Source of the DNA: Periplaneta americana
Lineage: Eukaryota > Arthropoda > Insecta > Blattodea > Blattidae
Assembly: GCF_040183065.1 (NCBI RefSeq)
Contig: NC_091117.1
Span: 122,222,226 to 122,286,225, forward strand
Direction of reading: 5' to 3'
Length of the DNA: 64,000 bases
Shown: in pieces, positions 47,992 to 60,479 of the stretch
Layout: each line of letters starts with the position of its first letter
How positions within the stretch are numbered: the stretch's first letter is position 1
Program-made: the position numbers and the translations under genes
The notes under the pieces: generated by a model
What the model saw: the letters and a program-made list of their open reading frames with translations, nothing else
Told to the model about the DNA's origin: nothing
Databases searched by the model: none

Positions 47992-48530
47992 TAAAGACCA
48001 GTGCTTAAGGGATCAGTTCTATAGGCCATTTTGAGCATAAAATGTCATAGAACTTGGGTCAAATTATCAACCATTAAGGAGTTACAACTGATTGAGTCAT
48101 ACGAAAGTAGCAGTGGTTTTGAGAAGAACTAATTCATTAAAAAATATACAGAACAGCTAATTCAAAATACCGCATTAATCATCAAATACATACGTTATTT
48201 TGTAAGCAGACTTTCAAATATCAGTCCTTTCGCTTTAATGCATTTGGCCCACGAACGTGAATGACGAGCATTACGTTCAGTACTTCGGCACATCTGTCCC
48301 TGATGAGTGCAGCTGATAATCACCAGACCTATCTTCACGTCACAGCGCAAACCCCGTTTAGTTTACGTTCCAGTGTTTGTATTACGATACGATATAACTC
48401 CACAGTCTCATTCACTGTATGACGTTTGGATTTTTACCAATATCTTTCAAACTAATTCCAATCGGACCTATGTTTATATGTCATGTTATGTTCAAAATGG
48501 CCTATAGAGCTGATTCTTAAAGTACGGTCA
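47992..48530. mobile_element. MITE, 'cagttctataggccattttga' family, copy 1
   Basis: The left arm (tcagttctataggccatttt) is inverted at the right (aaaatggcctatagagctga). The same family occurs at 58911-59906. The interior is non-coding. Confidence 0.65.
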
Positions 48531-48827
48531 TTAGTCGTAACTAAACCTGTATATATTTATAATCAAACTCTCTATAACAAACACATTTATTTCTTTAAAC
48601 AAATCGGTATTTCTTCGATAATTTCAAATATAATAATAATCAAATACAGGTTTGTTAATCAGCAGTTTATACAAAAACTGTAAAAATTAATTACACTTTT
48701 AAAGCCACATTCGTCACCAAGATTCTCAATATATTTAAAAGATTTCTTTAAAATACCGTGTCTCGAGTTAAAAGTTGTGTAATATAGTTTAAGAACAAAA
48801 AGCACATGTAAGATTTAAATCAAATAA

Positions 48828-48833
48828 TTTATT
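48828..48833 (-). terminator. Polyadenylation signal of chitin-binding gene 2
   Basis: AATAAA on the minus strand, about 176 nt past the stop of gene 2. Confidence 0.5.
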
Positions 48834-49008
48834 AGAAATGCTTTCAAATAGCTACAAATCAAGAAATTTAATGACACATATTCACAAATATATAAGTATA
48901 AATCTAACAATCCATTTAAATAATGACTTAATCAAAACTTTCAACTTGCATAGGCGTCATACATAGAGACAAAAATGAACACACCCCTCAATACTAATTG
49001 TAAGAAGA

Positions 49009-51335
49009 TTACTCCTCACTGCTGCTGTTACTGCCCGGAACAGATTCCTCGCTGGTGCTGTCGTCTCCACTGCTCTTGCTGCTGTCTCCACTCTCGCTGC
49101 TCTTTGGGCAGTTGTTTTGTCCGGGCCAGTCGCAAGTGTCACATTGCGTGTTCCATACAAGATTAGAAGGACAGGCTTTACAGTAGGCTACTCCGTTACT
49201 GCAGTGGTAGAAGTAGTGTTTGTCTGGGTGAGGGAAGAAAACGGACAAGGCGGGATCTTTGGATGGACATTTGGGAGGGTTTCTGTCTTCTGGACATTCG
49301 TTGCTTTCGCTACTGCTGCTGTCACTACCTGGAACAGATTCCTCGCTGGTGCCGTCGTCTCCACTGCTCTTACTACTATCGCCACTCTCGCTGCTCTTTT
49401 CTGGTGGTGGTGGGGGTGGGGCTGGTTCACTTTCGCTGCTGCTGCTGTCACTGCCTGGAACAGATTCCTCGCTGGTGCTGGCATCTCCACTGCTCTTACT
49501 GCTGTCTCCACTCTCGCTGCTCTTTGGACAGTTGTTTTGTCCGGGCCAGTCACATGTATCGCAATTCGTGTTCCATTCCAGATTTGAAGGGCAAACTTTA
49601 CAGTAGGCTACTCCGTTACTGCAGTGGTAGAAGTAGTGTTTGTCTGGGTGGGGGAAGAAGACGGATACGGATGGATCTTTGGATGGGCATTTGGGAGGGT
49701 TGCTGTCTTCTGGGCATTCGTTGCTTTCACTGCTGCTGCTGTCACTGCCAGGAACGGATTCCTCGCTGGTGCCGTCATCCCCACTGCTGTTACTACTGTC
49801 GCCACTCTCGCTGCTCTTTTCTGATGGTGGTGGGGGTGGGGCTGGTTCACTTTCGCTGCTGCTGCTGTCACTGCCAGGAACAGATTCCTCGCTGGTGCTG
49901 GTATCTCCACTGCTCTTACTGCTGTCTCCACTCTCGCTGCTCTTTGGACAGTTGTTTTGTCCGGGCCAGTCACATGTATCGCAATTCGTGTTCCATTCCA
50001 GATTTGAAGGGCAAACTTTACAGTAGGCTACTCCGTTACTGCAGTGGTAGAAGTAGTGTTTGTCTGGGTGGGGGAAGAAGACGGATAGGGATGGATCTTT
50101 GGATGGACATTTGGGAGGGTTGCTGTCTTCTGGGCATTCGTTGCTTTCACTGCTGCTGCTGTCACTGCCAGGAACGGATTCTTCGCTGGTGCCGTCGTCT
50201 CCACTGCTCTTACTACTGTCGCCACTCTCACTGCTCTTTTCTGGTGGTGGTGGGGGTGGGGCTGGTTCACTTTCGCTGCTGCTGCTGTCACTGCCAGGAA
50301 CAGATTCCTCGCTGGTGCTGTCGTCTCCACTGCTCTTGCTGCTGTCTCCACTCTCGCTGCTCTTTGGGCAGTTGTTTTGTCCGGGCCAGTCGCATGTATC
50401 GCAATTCGTGTTCCATTCCAGATTTGAAGGGCAAACTTTACAGTAGGCTACTCCGTTACTGCAGTGGTAGAAGTAGTGTTTGTCTGGATGGGGGAAGAAG
50501 ACGGATAGGGATGGATCTTTGGATGGACATTTGGGAGGGTTGCTGTCTTCTGGACATTCGTTGCTTTCGCTACTGCTGCTGTCACTACCTGGAACGGATT
50601 CCTCGCTGGTGCCGTCGTCTCCACTGCTCTTACTACTATCGCCACTCTCGCTGCTCTTTTCTGGTGGTGGTGGGGGTGGGGCTGGTTCACTTTCGCTGCT
50701 GCTACTATCACTTCCTGGAACAGATTCCTCGCTGGTGCTGGCATCTCCACTGCTCTTACTGCTGTCTCCACTCTCGCTGCTCTTTGGACAGTTGTTTTGT
50801 CCGGGCCAGTCACATGTATCGCAATTCGTGTTCCATTCCAGATTTGAAGGGCAGACTTTACAGTAGGCTACTCCGTTACTGCAGTGGTAGAAGTAGTGTT
50901 TGTCTGGGTGGGGGAAGAAGACGGATACGGATGGATCTTTGGATGGACATTTGGGAGGGTTGCTGTCTTCTGGGCACTCGTTACTTTCGCTACTGCTGCT
51001 ATCACTGCCTGCTACAGATTCCTCACTGGTGCTGGCATCACCACTGCTTTTGCTAGAATCTCCACTTTCGCTTCCATCTCTGTCACCATCGCGTCCCAAC
51101 ACACAATTTGCATTTTGTGGCCAGTCACAGGCATTTGCTTCGGCATGCCAATGAAGACCAGCCGCACAGTGCATCAGAACTCCTTGTCCCTGAACACATT
51201 GGTAGTAGGCATTGCAGTCTGCTGAATCCGCGTAATAGGTAACACCGGAGGCACAAACCGAGGATTTCTGCTCTGGTGTGGGTAGTGTTGATGCCAGCGA
51301 GGAAAACAAGAAGAGAATTCCAAGTTGTGTGATAA
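49009..51335 (-). CDS. Chitin-binding (CBM14) acidic Ser-rich secreted protein, gene 2, exon 2
   Basis: Main exon of a 777-aa paralog of the gene at 5163-8286. The acceptor aaattacag ends at 51336. Joined in phase 1 to ATGTTCG (61237-61243) it gives a signal peptide MFVITQLGILFLFSSLAS. Domain 1 is a six-Cys peritrophin-A domain, Cys30-Cys80. Five 140-aa units follow, each with an eight-Cys chitin-binding-like domain, an acidic linker (e.g. SSESGDSSKSSGDDSTSEES) and, between units, an EPAPPPPPPEKSSES hinge. The protein ends GSNSSSEE. Units use DWPGQNNC and WNTNC/WNTQC variants. Expected role: binding chitin in the peritrophic matrix or cuticle while the charged linkers bind water or ions (inference). 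The first in-frame TTG is not a true start; the spliced ATG is preferred. Confidence 0.88.
49021..51020 (-). repeat. In-frame tandem repeat, 420-bp unit, five copies
   Basis: The anchor gcagtggtagaagtagtg recurs at 49201, 49621, 50041, 50461 and 50881, exactly 420 bp apart. Sequence between copies is nearly identical, including third codon positions. Confidence 0.95.
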
Positions 51336-51973
51336 CTGTAATTTAAAAGTGTAATGATATAATTATTAACTCATTTCCACGTCTTTTGCTGCTGAACACT
51401 GGTGTTACCAATAGTGCACTAATAGTCGCAATTTATTGCTAGTCTTAGAATAGGTGGAAGTGAATAAATCATCTGATATGCAGTTACACTATAATATTTT
51501 ATTTCGCAGAGTCCGGTTAGAATGTTGCATAAGGACAAGTTATTCTTTCGAAGAACAGGTTTCAATTTTTTTTATTTTGTACAGTCAACGCTGTATGTGA
51601 CAGTTTTATCGTTACGTATAAAATATACAACTTATCCTTTTTTGTTGTGTATAAATTTTATATAAGCATTATGGGATGGGAGAGTGAAAAATGTATAAAA
51701 AATCTTAGATTTTGAAAAAGATATTGAAATAATCTTCTGAAATCTGAAGAAAGTTATATTTATTACTGTATACCCCTAAATGACTTTTATCATCTTTAGA
51801 GACCCCATTTTTAAATGACGCTGGAATGACAAATTGCATTAAATACTTAGACAGCTTATTCCCTGAGGTATGTTTTTCTCGCGCATGTGTAAACTAGAAG
51901 TTTTGTTAACTGTATTAGGTTATTGTTCAGTATACACTTTTCACTTTTAAACAATGAATTATATCATTGAATA

Positions 51974-51995
51974 TTTCACCTTTCGGCATCATCAG
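51974..51995 (-). ncRNA. Hammerhead-ribozyme-like core in left arm
   Basis: The minus strand reads CTGATGA, a short hairpin (GCC-GAAA-GGT), then GAAA: the conserved hammerhead core order. Hammerhead motifs are known in Penelope-like terminal repeats. Helix III could be UAU/AUA followed by UA, but helix I pairing is poor, so activity is doubtful. Confidence 0.45.
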
Positions 51996-52905
51996 GTCTC
52001 ATATAAACATAACAGGAACACATTATGAAATATCTAGTTAACAACATACAACGTATAGGTATTATAACATTGCGACGAAAACTAGAAACTATGGTCAATT
52101 TTTTAGGAACATGTCAGAATGGATATGTGATTTATGAGGCTTTTGCACATCATTGTTCATTATGAAAAAAAAAACAGAAATATACAAAATTATGCGCAGT
52201 AGATATGTCTTAAATATTAGATAAAATACTTAAAATACAATTAAAGAACAGCTGGAAAACATATGATGAATAAATTAATAAATAGTACTTAATTGTTAAA
52301 ATTATAACCGTGACATAGGCTATGCAAAAAATTGCTATCAGTTATCTAATCAGAGATCTAGTAAATATGTATTTTATAATTGTGTGTCCAGTAGTTACAG
52401 TTACAGATGGATAATAACTTGGTCGTAATGTTTGTTGGTGGACGTTAGGATGCATAGAAATATCTGAAACGAGATATGATGTGTCTTAATTTTACTTTTA
52501 TTGAACGCAAACGAAATAATGTGTTACACTACTAATTCCACAATTTGGGACATCTGGCCGACATCTACGGCTGACCACTAGGATCCAGAATACAAAGCAG
52601 AGGTTAACTTAAAAATAAAGTACAATGTGATTTGCGGAGAGAATACAAAACAATGATAAATTTGTAAATTTTATCAATTTTTACTTTTATTGAATGCAAA
52701 ATTGTTAAATGTTAAAGTAATATGAAGTTACTTATGGAGATGTTGTTCGTCCACCGCTGCAAGATTACGACTAAGCTGTACAGAATATGCATGACGCATA
52801 AAAATTTGCCAGATTGTATTACTCAATCATTTGACTGAATTTAATTGGCGTGTATATGGTACAGGGGGTTTGCAAGGTTGGGTAACTGTTCGTTAATTAG
52901 ATTTG

Positions 52906-52908
<3 letters not shown>

Positions 52909-52967
<59 letters not shown>
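52909..52967. repeat. (ATT)n microsatellite
   Basis: Perfect run inside the Penelope-like remnant. Confidence 0.95.
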
Positions 52968-53718
52968 TTAGCAATAAAAAATTCTTCACCAGTGTTGATA
53001 TATGTTTTATTATTAAAAGTTTTAAGGATTTCCATAGCATTGTGGATGGTTGTTAATTCATGATTATTTGTAATAAGGTGAGTGGCAAATTTAGGTATAA
53101 GTTATTTCTATTGAAATGAAAATCGGCTTTATGTTTCAAATATCTAATGTTGAAATTTCTTTTTGTTAGTCCAATATATTTATATTCACAATTATTACAG
53201 TGTAAGAGGTAAATACCACTATTGAAAATTTACTTTTATTGTGAATTTTGTTGGTTGCCAAGTTAGTTAATCAGTTCTTAGTTCTGAAGGTAGTATGAAT
53301 GTTTTCTTTAAAATTAGCTCATTTATAGGATATATTACCGTGAAAAGATATGGGTCTTCTTATTGTATTTTTTTTTCTTTTCTTGTTGTGTGATTAGATA
53401 ACTGATAGTAACTGTCAGCATAATATCACAGATGTAATTTGAACAACTATGCACTACAATTAACTTATTCAACATGTTTTCCAACAGTTTTTTTTATTGT
53501 ATTTTAACTATTTTATCTAATATTTAAGACATATCTGCTGCGCATAATATTGTATATTTCTGTTTTTTTCATACTGAACAATGATGTGCAAATGCCTCGT
53601 AAATTACATATGCATTCTGACATGCTCCTAAAAATTTCACCAGAGTTTCTAGTTTTCGTCGCAATGTTATAATTCATACATGTTGTATGTTGTTAACCAG
53701 ATATTTCATAATGTGTTC

Positions 53719-53740
53719 CTGATGATGTCACAAGGCGAAA
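53719..53740 (+). ncRNA. Hammerhead-like core in right arm, degraded
   Basis: CTGATGA, 11 nt, then GAAA, in the inverse orientation to the left arm. The helix II stem (gtc/ggc) is weak, so it is probably inactive. Confidence 0.35.
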
Positions 53741-53845
53741 GCGCTACTCATAGAATAAAATAAAATATATTTATATACAGTGATATAATTCATTGTTTAA
53801 AAATGATAAGTGTAGCCTGAACAATAAGCTAATACAATTAATTTA

Positions 53846-54973
53846 TTAGTAACTTATCTGAAAACAACAATGTCAGTCAAATTATTAAAAGTTTTGTATC
53901 TCAGACATTATTAGAGACTAGCTGAAAGCATCCGGCGTTGCCAGGGTTGTCTTTTTTGCTTCTTTTTTTTTAATTATACTGGTTGTTAGACTTTTCGGAA
54001 ATCTCAGAAATTCAACTATAGACAACCAAAACGAATTGTCTTTAATAAGCTTTCCTCGCCCATAAAGGTGAATCTTTATATAGCGTCACTTACATGAATT
54101 AATGAACTACTTAGCCAAATGCCTGAAATGATTAACTCAATTTAAAATAACTGCAGATTAAGAAACGAAAGAAAACATTTCATCACGTCCCTTGCTTTCA
54201 AATGTTTTTTTAATTTATATGTATATATATATATACTGTATATATACTGTATATATAGGCACATATATATATACATATAGTTTATTTATTTATTCTGGCG
54301 TAGTTAAGGCCATCAGGTCTTCCCTAACACATCACCAGGAATAAAAATAAAATAATAAAAAAAATTAAAACATAAATAAAATAAAACCAAACGAACATAT
54401 ACACTGTGTATATAGGCTACAGTCACACAAACTATAAATGAATTAGCTTTGTCTTAAAGTTCAGTAAAACAAAAACAAACTCCTCGGTCTCTATGGACCC
54501 ACTTAGCTTGTATCAATGTTCTACAGATCTTACCTTTTATCTCTGCCGGTCAGTGACTGTTAAATTTCAAGTGGCTTATCTTAGTCATGGGAGTCAACGT
54601 ATTAAAAAGCATTACAACATTTCTGCCATCTCCTTTCCTCCCCCGCAAATGTGACGTTTCACAGAGGCAGAAATAAAATAATTATAAGATCTGTACATTG
54701 ATCTGAAGCTGTGTATTTCACATATTTTCATGTCTGCGTGTGCTTTCACTTGAATTTCAGAGATATCTGACGACAAACAGGGAATTTCCTTATCCCCAGT
54801 TTGAACCCGCTAGAGTGTCATCGAGAGCCAAAAGTTATCTTTTTATTTGTCGTACCAAAGAATCAATATATACCTATATAATTGAATTTATTTTGAAAGA
54901 TTTTTCCCCTTGACCATTGTATGCCTATTTTTTTTATATGACTTGAAAAACTATATCTCACAAATTCAGAACA
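53846..54973. other. Decayed repeat, not classified
   Basis: Starts with ctagctgaaagcatccggcg, a type of sequence seen dispersed in many insect genomes. No coding potential. TA-rich run at 54220-54280. Confidence 0.35.
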
Positions 54974-56258
54974 TCTATATATATAATTTGAACTGGTAAT
55001 GAAAATTACGGGAAAACGGCTGAACGAATTGTAATGAGTGACCCCTCATTTTGAAGTTTGGGATCCAAAATTTTTCAGAAAAATAGTAGTTTTCAGTGAA
55101 ATGTCAATTTTCCTACACAATTTTCCTGTTTTCCAAAATTCATCTGTTGTCAGTTTTGAGAACTAATAAATAAAACAAAACACACTATAATAAAGAATAT
55201 TACGCGAAGGCCATGACCTGCAGGATTGCTGACATAGAACAAATCAAAACAAATTCTGTGACATCATAATGACAACAATATGTCAATCTTCATTTGTGTA
55301 ATTTTTATAACATCTCTATAATTGGTTATTAAAAACTTTCAAAGCTTACTAAAAATAATTTACAGGTCTGATTCTGTTGTGTGTAACTTTCTGAGTACAG
55401 CTGTGTATTGGATATTAAAAAGTACGAAATTTGAAGTCGTTTGATGTCATTATCACCATTAAAAGTGAAATATTATTATAATTAATGCCATGATGTATTT
55501 GTCACTAATATAAATATTAAGGATATATAGCCTATTGAAGATATGAAACTCAAACCTTTTGAGGTTATATATACGTAGAGAACATCTTAAATTAGATCAT
55601 CATTTCTATAATTTATTGGATGACGGCTGTATAATATACAGTATATGTTACTGAATGCTACAAAACTTACGTAAGCTAAAATTATTGTTATTAAAAATGA
55701 TATATTTTTATAGTTATTAATCAAGTGGTGTGGGTCTTTTTCATATATTTAATGGCGGTGTGGTGTGGATATTTATATGCGTGATTCTCTCCAGCATCGT
55801 CTGGAGACAAAGACCAGAAGGCCTACAAGATTTTTTTAGTCTTCCGATCATTTCAGAAAGATCTCTTAGCAGGACAAAATGATTCTACCCTCTACATTTC
55901 AATGTAGTTCACGAAAAAATGCAGCAGCTATGTCTATTGTTCGAAAGCATGGCAAACCTGACATTTTCTTACCTCTCACCTACAATCCACAATGACCTGA
56001 AATAGCTACTACTGCTTTACTCCCACATGAAAAATCCACTGATCGTCCTAACATTGTTTTCGCTTTTAAACTGAAAAACTGAAGATGGATAGGTTAAAAA
56101 AAAGTATTTGGCATGAAAAACCATTCAGAGAGTGTATGTTTCATTATTATGGAAGCAAATAACTTTTAAAATGACTGGTAGGCCTATTCTTCATTGAAAA
56201 TAAATCTGAAAAATTTTTATTTGAACTTCTAATGAACTTAGTTTGCACAAGCCACTAG
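54974..56258 (+). mobile_element. Helitron fragment, 5' end and Rep N-terminal domain
   Basis: Starts TCTATATATATAATTTG after an A, followed by gggaaaacggctgaacgaat, as in insect Helitron 5' ends. Near 55900-56080 the plus strand reads SRKNAAAMSIVRKHGKPDIF, then a stop, then RPNIVFAFKLKN: the Helitron-like N-terminal domain. A CTAG followed by T at 56255-56258 fits a Helitron 3' end but is not certain. Confidence 0.7.
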
Positions 56259-56599
56259 TATTATATTAATTATTTTATACACAGAATACAGATACAATAT
56301 AAACTCGCAATAAGTCATTTTTTAACATAAAGACTAATATTCTGCGAGACATATACCGATTTTTTTTATAAATTAAAAGATTACTTCCACAACGCATAAC
56401 ATACTACATTGGCAACATGATTATACAGTTAGAATTTTGCAGTAACACATTTTCGGACATTAACAACAATATTTTGAGAGACGTATATTTTAGAATTAAT
56501 ATAGTGTTATTTTCAGTCGGTTTACGTACATTCACACACTACATGAGCAACATGACAAAAGTATCATTGAATTGCTTTTTATGAGTGTAAAATCTTTTT

Positions 56600-57100
56600 T
56601 TTTTTCCTACTTCTTTGTATAAAATATCTTAGTTGAGAATATGAAAAACACTCAGTTTTTTAGTTAATGTCTGCAACTTTGAGCGACTGTCCTTGAGGTT
56701 AATTTTAATATGGTCATTACAAATGCTAGTCGCACTGAATTTGCTGTTACTTAAAATCAAAAGGCATATTAGTGGGTATCATAGGAATGCGTGGGATAAA
56801 AACATCTTCTCCTTTCGTTTTGCCAGTTAATGTTGTCACTTCTATTACTAAGTTTTGAATGAGTTTTTTCACACCAATTCTTGTTCCATTGAATAATTTT
56901 GGCGTGTCAATATTTCACAATAGTACTATTGGTGATTCAATATTAAGTTTTAAATTATATGGTAGCAATCCTTGTGGTTTCAAAAAATTCAAGAATTCAG
57001 TTGAATAAAATACAGCCTGCTCACTATCTACAACTGCATCGAGAAATTCATAATACGGTCCTGGACTGCGTAAAGATATTTATTGCATGAATTATCTACA
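56600..57100 (-). pseudogene. Helitron helicase C-terminal fragment, antisense
   Basis: The minus strand reads YSTEFLNFLKPQGLLPYNLK, SPIVLL, NIDTPKLFNGTRIGVKKLI, TLTGKTKGEDVFIPRIPMIP: the C-terminal part of the Helitron Pif1-like helicase. Stops occur. Opposite orientation to the fragment at 54974-56258. Confidence 0.8.
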
Positions 57101-57390
57101 CTCACGATGTGTATCAACACTGTTATTTAATTTCGTGTTATAATTCCCATGGTCTCGTGAAAGTCGATGTTGAATACAAAAGACAATATTAAAAAACAAT
57201 TGACTATAGAAGATTGCATTTTAATATTATACATCAATGTTTGATCGTATTTATTTTTACTTTTTATTTTTTAATTAATTTAACGTCCATTTGCACAATT
57301 TTAATGTAGTCTATGTTTTCTCCTGGTAATGAAGGTTAAATGTGCAAACTATGGCACATATCGGTCAAAACGTACAGTTTTGTATAGGGA

Positions 57391-57428
57391 ACATACATAC
57401 ATACATACATACATACATACATACATAC

Positions 57429-57459
<31 letters not shown>

Positions 57460-57530
57460 CATACATACATACATACATACATACATACATACATACATAC
57501 ATACATACATACATACATACATACATACCC
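57391..57530. repeat. (CATA)n microsatellite, about 140 bp
   Basis: Nearly perfect tetranucleotide run in the gene 2 intron. The long frames seen across it are artefacts of the repeat. The DNA from here to 58600 holds nothing else recognised. Confidence 0.97.
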
Positions 57531-58609
57531 ACATTCACTTTTATATATTAAGAAAGATATATGCATGACATTTTTACAATACATTCCGAAGAGATCACGG
57601 GAAAGATTTACTGGATAAAAGTTTGACACATGAAGTACAGTATATAGAAAGTTATGTTTCGCATTTAAATATATGTATTGGCATATAATAATATATGTTA
57701 TGCAGTTAAAAATAGTTCCATACAAAAATAAAAAAAATTCTGTCTATACAATTTCTAGAACAATCTCTCGTGATATTTTTGATGCCAGAAATAGTCTTCC
57801 ATGAAAATTATTATAGATATTAAGTGTCAAACATATCACTGCATTACACTACAAAGGAGGTCATAAACAGTCACCCAAAATATTTTAGAAAAATTTTACT
57901 CTGTGTAAATGTAGCATTTAAGACATATATGTTACCCATAAAATATTGTTCAATTATGTTGATATGGAAAAAAAAAAATTTCACTTTTCTCTCCACTTTA
58001 AATAATTCGTCACGGAAATAACGGAACATTACAAATTCTTTTCGAGCAATACACGCCATCAGAAATTAAAAATAAATGCTCAGTAAAGGTTTTCGCATTT
58101 GTTGCAGTCTGCACATATTTGAGAAGTGAATTATAGCTAGATTTTTCTTATGAGATAGTTCAATTCGTTGTTCAATATTTGTAAATTAAGTTATATAAAT
58201 TATAAATTATGTTATATTTAAATACACAACTCCGAATTTTCGTGAGATAAGTAAGTACTGTGAAGGCGTATGCAAAGTATGGTAATATTTTGGTATGGAA
58301 TTTCGATAATCTCATTACCTGAATATTACGCATGGAAGAAATTCTTTATCATGATTAAAGAACTGTATGGTCTGAGACATTCTGAAATATACGGCTAAGA
58401 GAAAAACCAAAGAACTCATGCCTGTAGTTTTCTTGTCGGTAGTCTTATACTAGAATTAATGGGGATATTTAGCCTATAACAGAATTGGAAATAACTGGAA
58501 TGTTTACATTTTGATTAATAAGAAAATATATTATATTCAAAATACCCTTAGAGAGTTGGATACTGGACAATTATTCACAGGTTCCTGAAATATAACTAGT
58601 TTATATTGA

Positions 58610-58870
58610 TATATGGTTAGTTGATAGAGCAACTGACTACGGACTGGGAGGTCGTGGGTTCAATCGAAGAGTGACGAGATTTTCTGGTTTCCAGAACTTC
58701 TAGAACGGCCAAAAGCTTTATTCAGCCTCCTAGCAAACTGAGTAGGTTACTCGATCTTTCTCGGGGATAAAAGGCAGTCGGAACGTGGTGCCGATCACAC
58801 CACCTCATTCTAGTGCCGAGATCAACAAAGCATGGAGCTCTACCTCGATGCCCCAAACTCTTTCATGGCA
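58610..58870 (+). mobile_element. tRNA-derived SINE (different family)
   Basis: The head tggttagttgatagagcaac (A-box region) and gtgggttcaatcga (B box) are followed by ctttctcggggataaaaggc. The body is unrelated to the other SINE families of the window. Confidence 0.75.
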
Positions 58871-58910
58871 TATTTAAGAGACAGGCCTACTTTTACATAT
58901 ATATTATCTT

Positions 58911-59906
58911 TCATGAAGTATGACCCACGCTTTAGGAATTGGTTACATAGGTCATTTTGAGCAAAAGAAATTGTATGTGAATATAGATCCGATGATCAAT
59001 ATTAAATTTATGAAGCTACATCAGTTTGAATCCTAAAAAAGTAGAAGCAATTGTGACCAGAATTGAAGGGTTCAGAGCCATAGTAGGCCAAGCGCCAATT
59101 ATTAAAAACGGAAAAAGCAAGGGTTAAAGTTATGTGAACACCATAGTTTAATGAAGATTGACATATCATTTAGTTTGAATGTGTATACTTTATATTACTT
59201 GCTATATATTTCCATTGAATTATGGTAATAACTTCATTTTAACCCTTCTTTTCTACGGTTTTAATAAATGACCCTTGGCCCACTATGGTTCTGAACCCTT
59301 CAATTGATAGGAAACGATAAAAAAAAATCACAGAACTATTACTTAAAGAATATTGTATCAAACAGAAAATATACCTACCTATCACAATTTCAAAGCAGAT
59401 TTTCCAATATTCCTTTCTTCACTAAATTTGGCCGTATGGTTATGAATCGCAAGCGTAGCATTTCGGCTGAGGAGAGTAGCAACGTTCAGAATACGAGCAA
59501 GTAATATACTGTTCTTTTGTACACAAAGTGAGCTGATACTGTACGAGAAACACGAGGGGAAAACCATAACGTTGATAAAATGTCGACTAACCTCTAAATG
59601 GACATCGTCCAATGTAAGACTGCGACATGCTGATATTAGATCTACTCATCGACAGCTGATGGTCACTAGACCAGACCTATTCTGCCCGTGTTCTCGTACT
59701 TCTTGTCATAGCGGAAGTCCTGTTTCCCTTAGTGTTGGTCCTACTACATTAAGACGCAAATAAGTTACAAGTCTGGTTTATATTACGAAGTATGATTTTT
59801 TAAATAAATAAGAAAACTAATGACAGTTTGACCCATGTTTATATCACCTTTTGTTCAAAATAAATCATAGAACTGATTCCTAAAACACGGGTCATACTTC
59901 ATGAGC
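58911..59906. mobile_element. MITE, 'cagttctataggccattttga' family, copy 2, with a nested MITE
   Basis: The outer arms tcatgaagtatgaccc and gggtcatacttcatga are inverted, and the inner part matches copy 1 at 47992-48530. It is about twice as long as copy 1, partly from the insert at 59060-59307. Confidence 0.7.
59060..59307. mobile_element. Nested MITE with about 70-bp arms
   Basis: The arms begin attgaagggttcagagccat (left) and, inward from the right, attgaagggttcagaaccat, and continue through ttattaaaa to agggttaaa. Confidence 0.75.
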
Positions 59907-59932
59907 CATCTTGTATGTATATAGAGTGTCTA

Positions 59933-60175
59933 CAGTATATCAATGGTGTTGAACAGCAAACTCGTATGTCAAGAAAAATGGACAAAATTGAGTTTTCACT
60001 TGATTCCTATCAAAAAATTTTCCCGAATCTTCTGCAGACATATCTTAAGTCAAACTTCACATTTAAATAACTCCGTTTGTCAGATATTTGTTCGTTATCA
60101 AGATATTTTTTTTCTCTCCTATAAAACAGAATTTTTTGACATACAAAGTTGCTGTTCAACACCATCAATATACTG
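59933..60175. mobile_element. TA-flanked MITE
   Basis: Inverted ends CAGTATATCAATGGTGTTG and CAGTATATTGATGGTGTTG, with TA on both sides and arms of about 45 bp. Confidence 0.8.
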
Positions 60176-60479
60176 TATAAAGTCACTTGTAGATTAGATG
60201 ACCAAATAATGACACTTCTACAGTAGACCTATATAATTCCCTAATATTTTAAATCTAGATTGTAACGATGTTTGGGATTTCAAATTACATTTTGATAGTT
60301 CTTTTTATTTCTGTCTTTATACGCCCAGCATTAAATTTAACAAGGCGGAGCATTCTCGTTAATTAGGTCTACTTCATAATTGATATCTCATTTCATAAAG
60401 CCTAGTCTCGGGACAACAATGCATTTGATAGTTGAAACAATTCACGCATTGTATGACTTGAGGCTTTCCCGGCGTTTGT

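Larger units (their letters stand above)
51905..53845 (-). mobile_element. Penelope-like retroelement remnant with inverted terminal repeats
   Basis: The arms 51905-52400 and 53380-53845 are inverted copies of about 450 bp (shared ggaacacattatgaaatatc, cagaaatatacaa). Between them the minus strand encodes a GIY-YIG nuclease segment: SGIYLLHCNNCEYKYIGLTK and RNFNIRYLKHK, then HELTTIHNAMEILKTF in another frame. This is the C-terminal endonuclease of Penelope-like elements; the reverse transcriptase is missing. It lies in the intron of chitin-binding gene 2. The element is broken. Confidence 0.8.

Noticed and set aside
49263-51056. 597-aa Cys/His-rich frame on the plus strand
   Set aside because: Antisense shadow of the repeated chitin-binding gene; periodicity and composition follow from the 420-bp repeat.
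51961-52000. Alternative exon 1 for chitin-binding gene 2 (ATGCCGAAAG followed by GTGAAA, minus strand)
   Set aside because: Phase fits, but it lies in the Penelope terminal repeat, is the hammerhead-like core, and has no TATA/Inr; the 61237-61243 exon has both and mirrors gene 1.
57391-57530. Possible CRISPR-like array
   Set aside because: Simple tandem repeat without spacers; eukaryotic context.
57329-57725. Tyr/Ile/His-repeat and Cys/Met/Tyr/Val-repeat frames
   Set aside because: Produced by the (CATA)n microsatellite.
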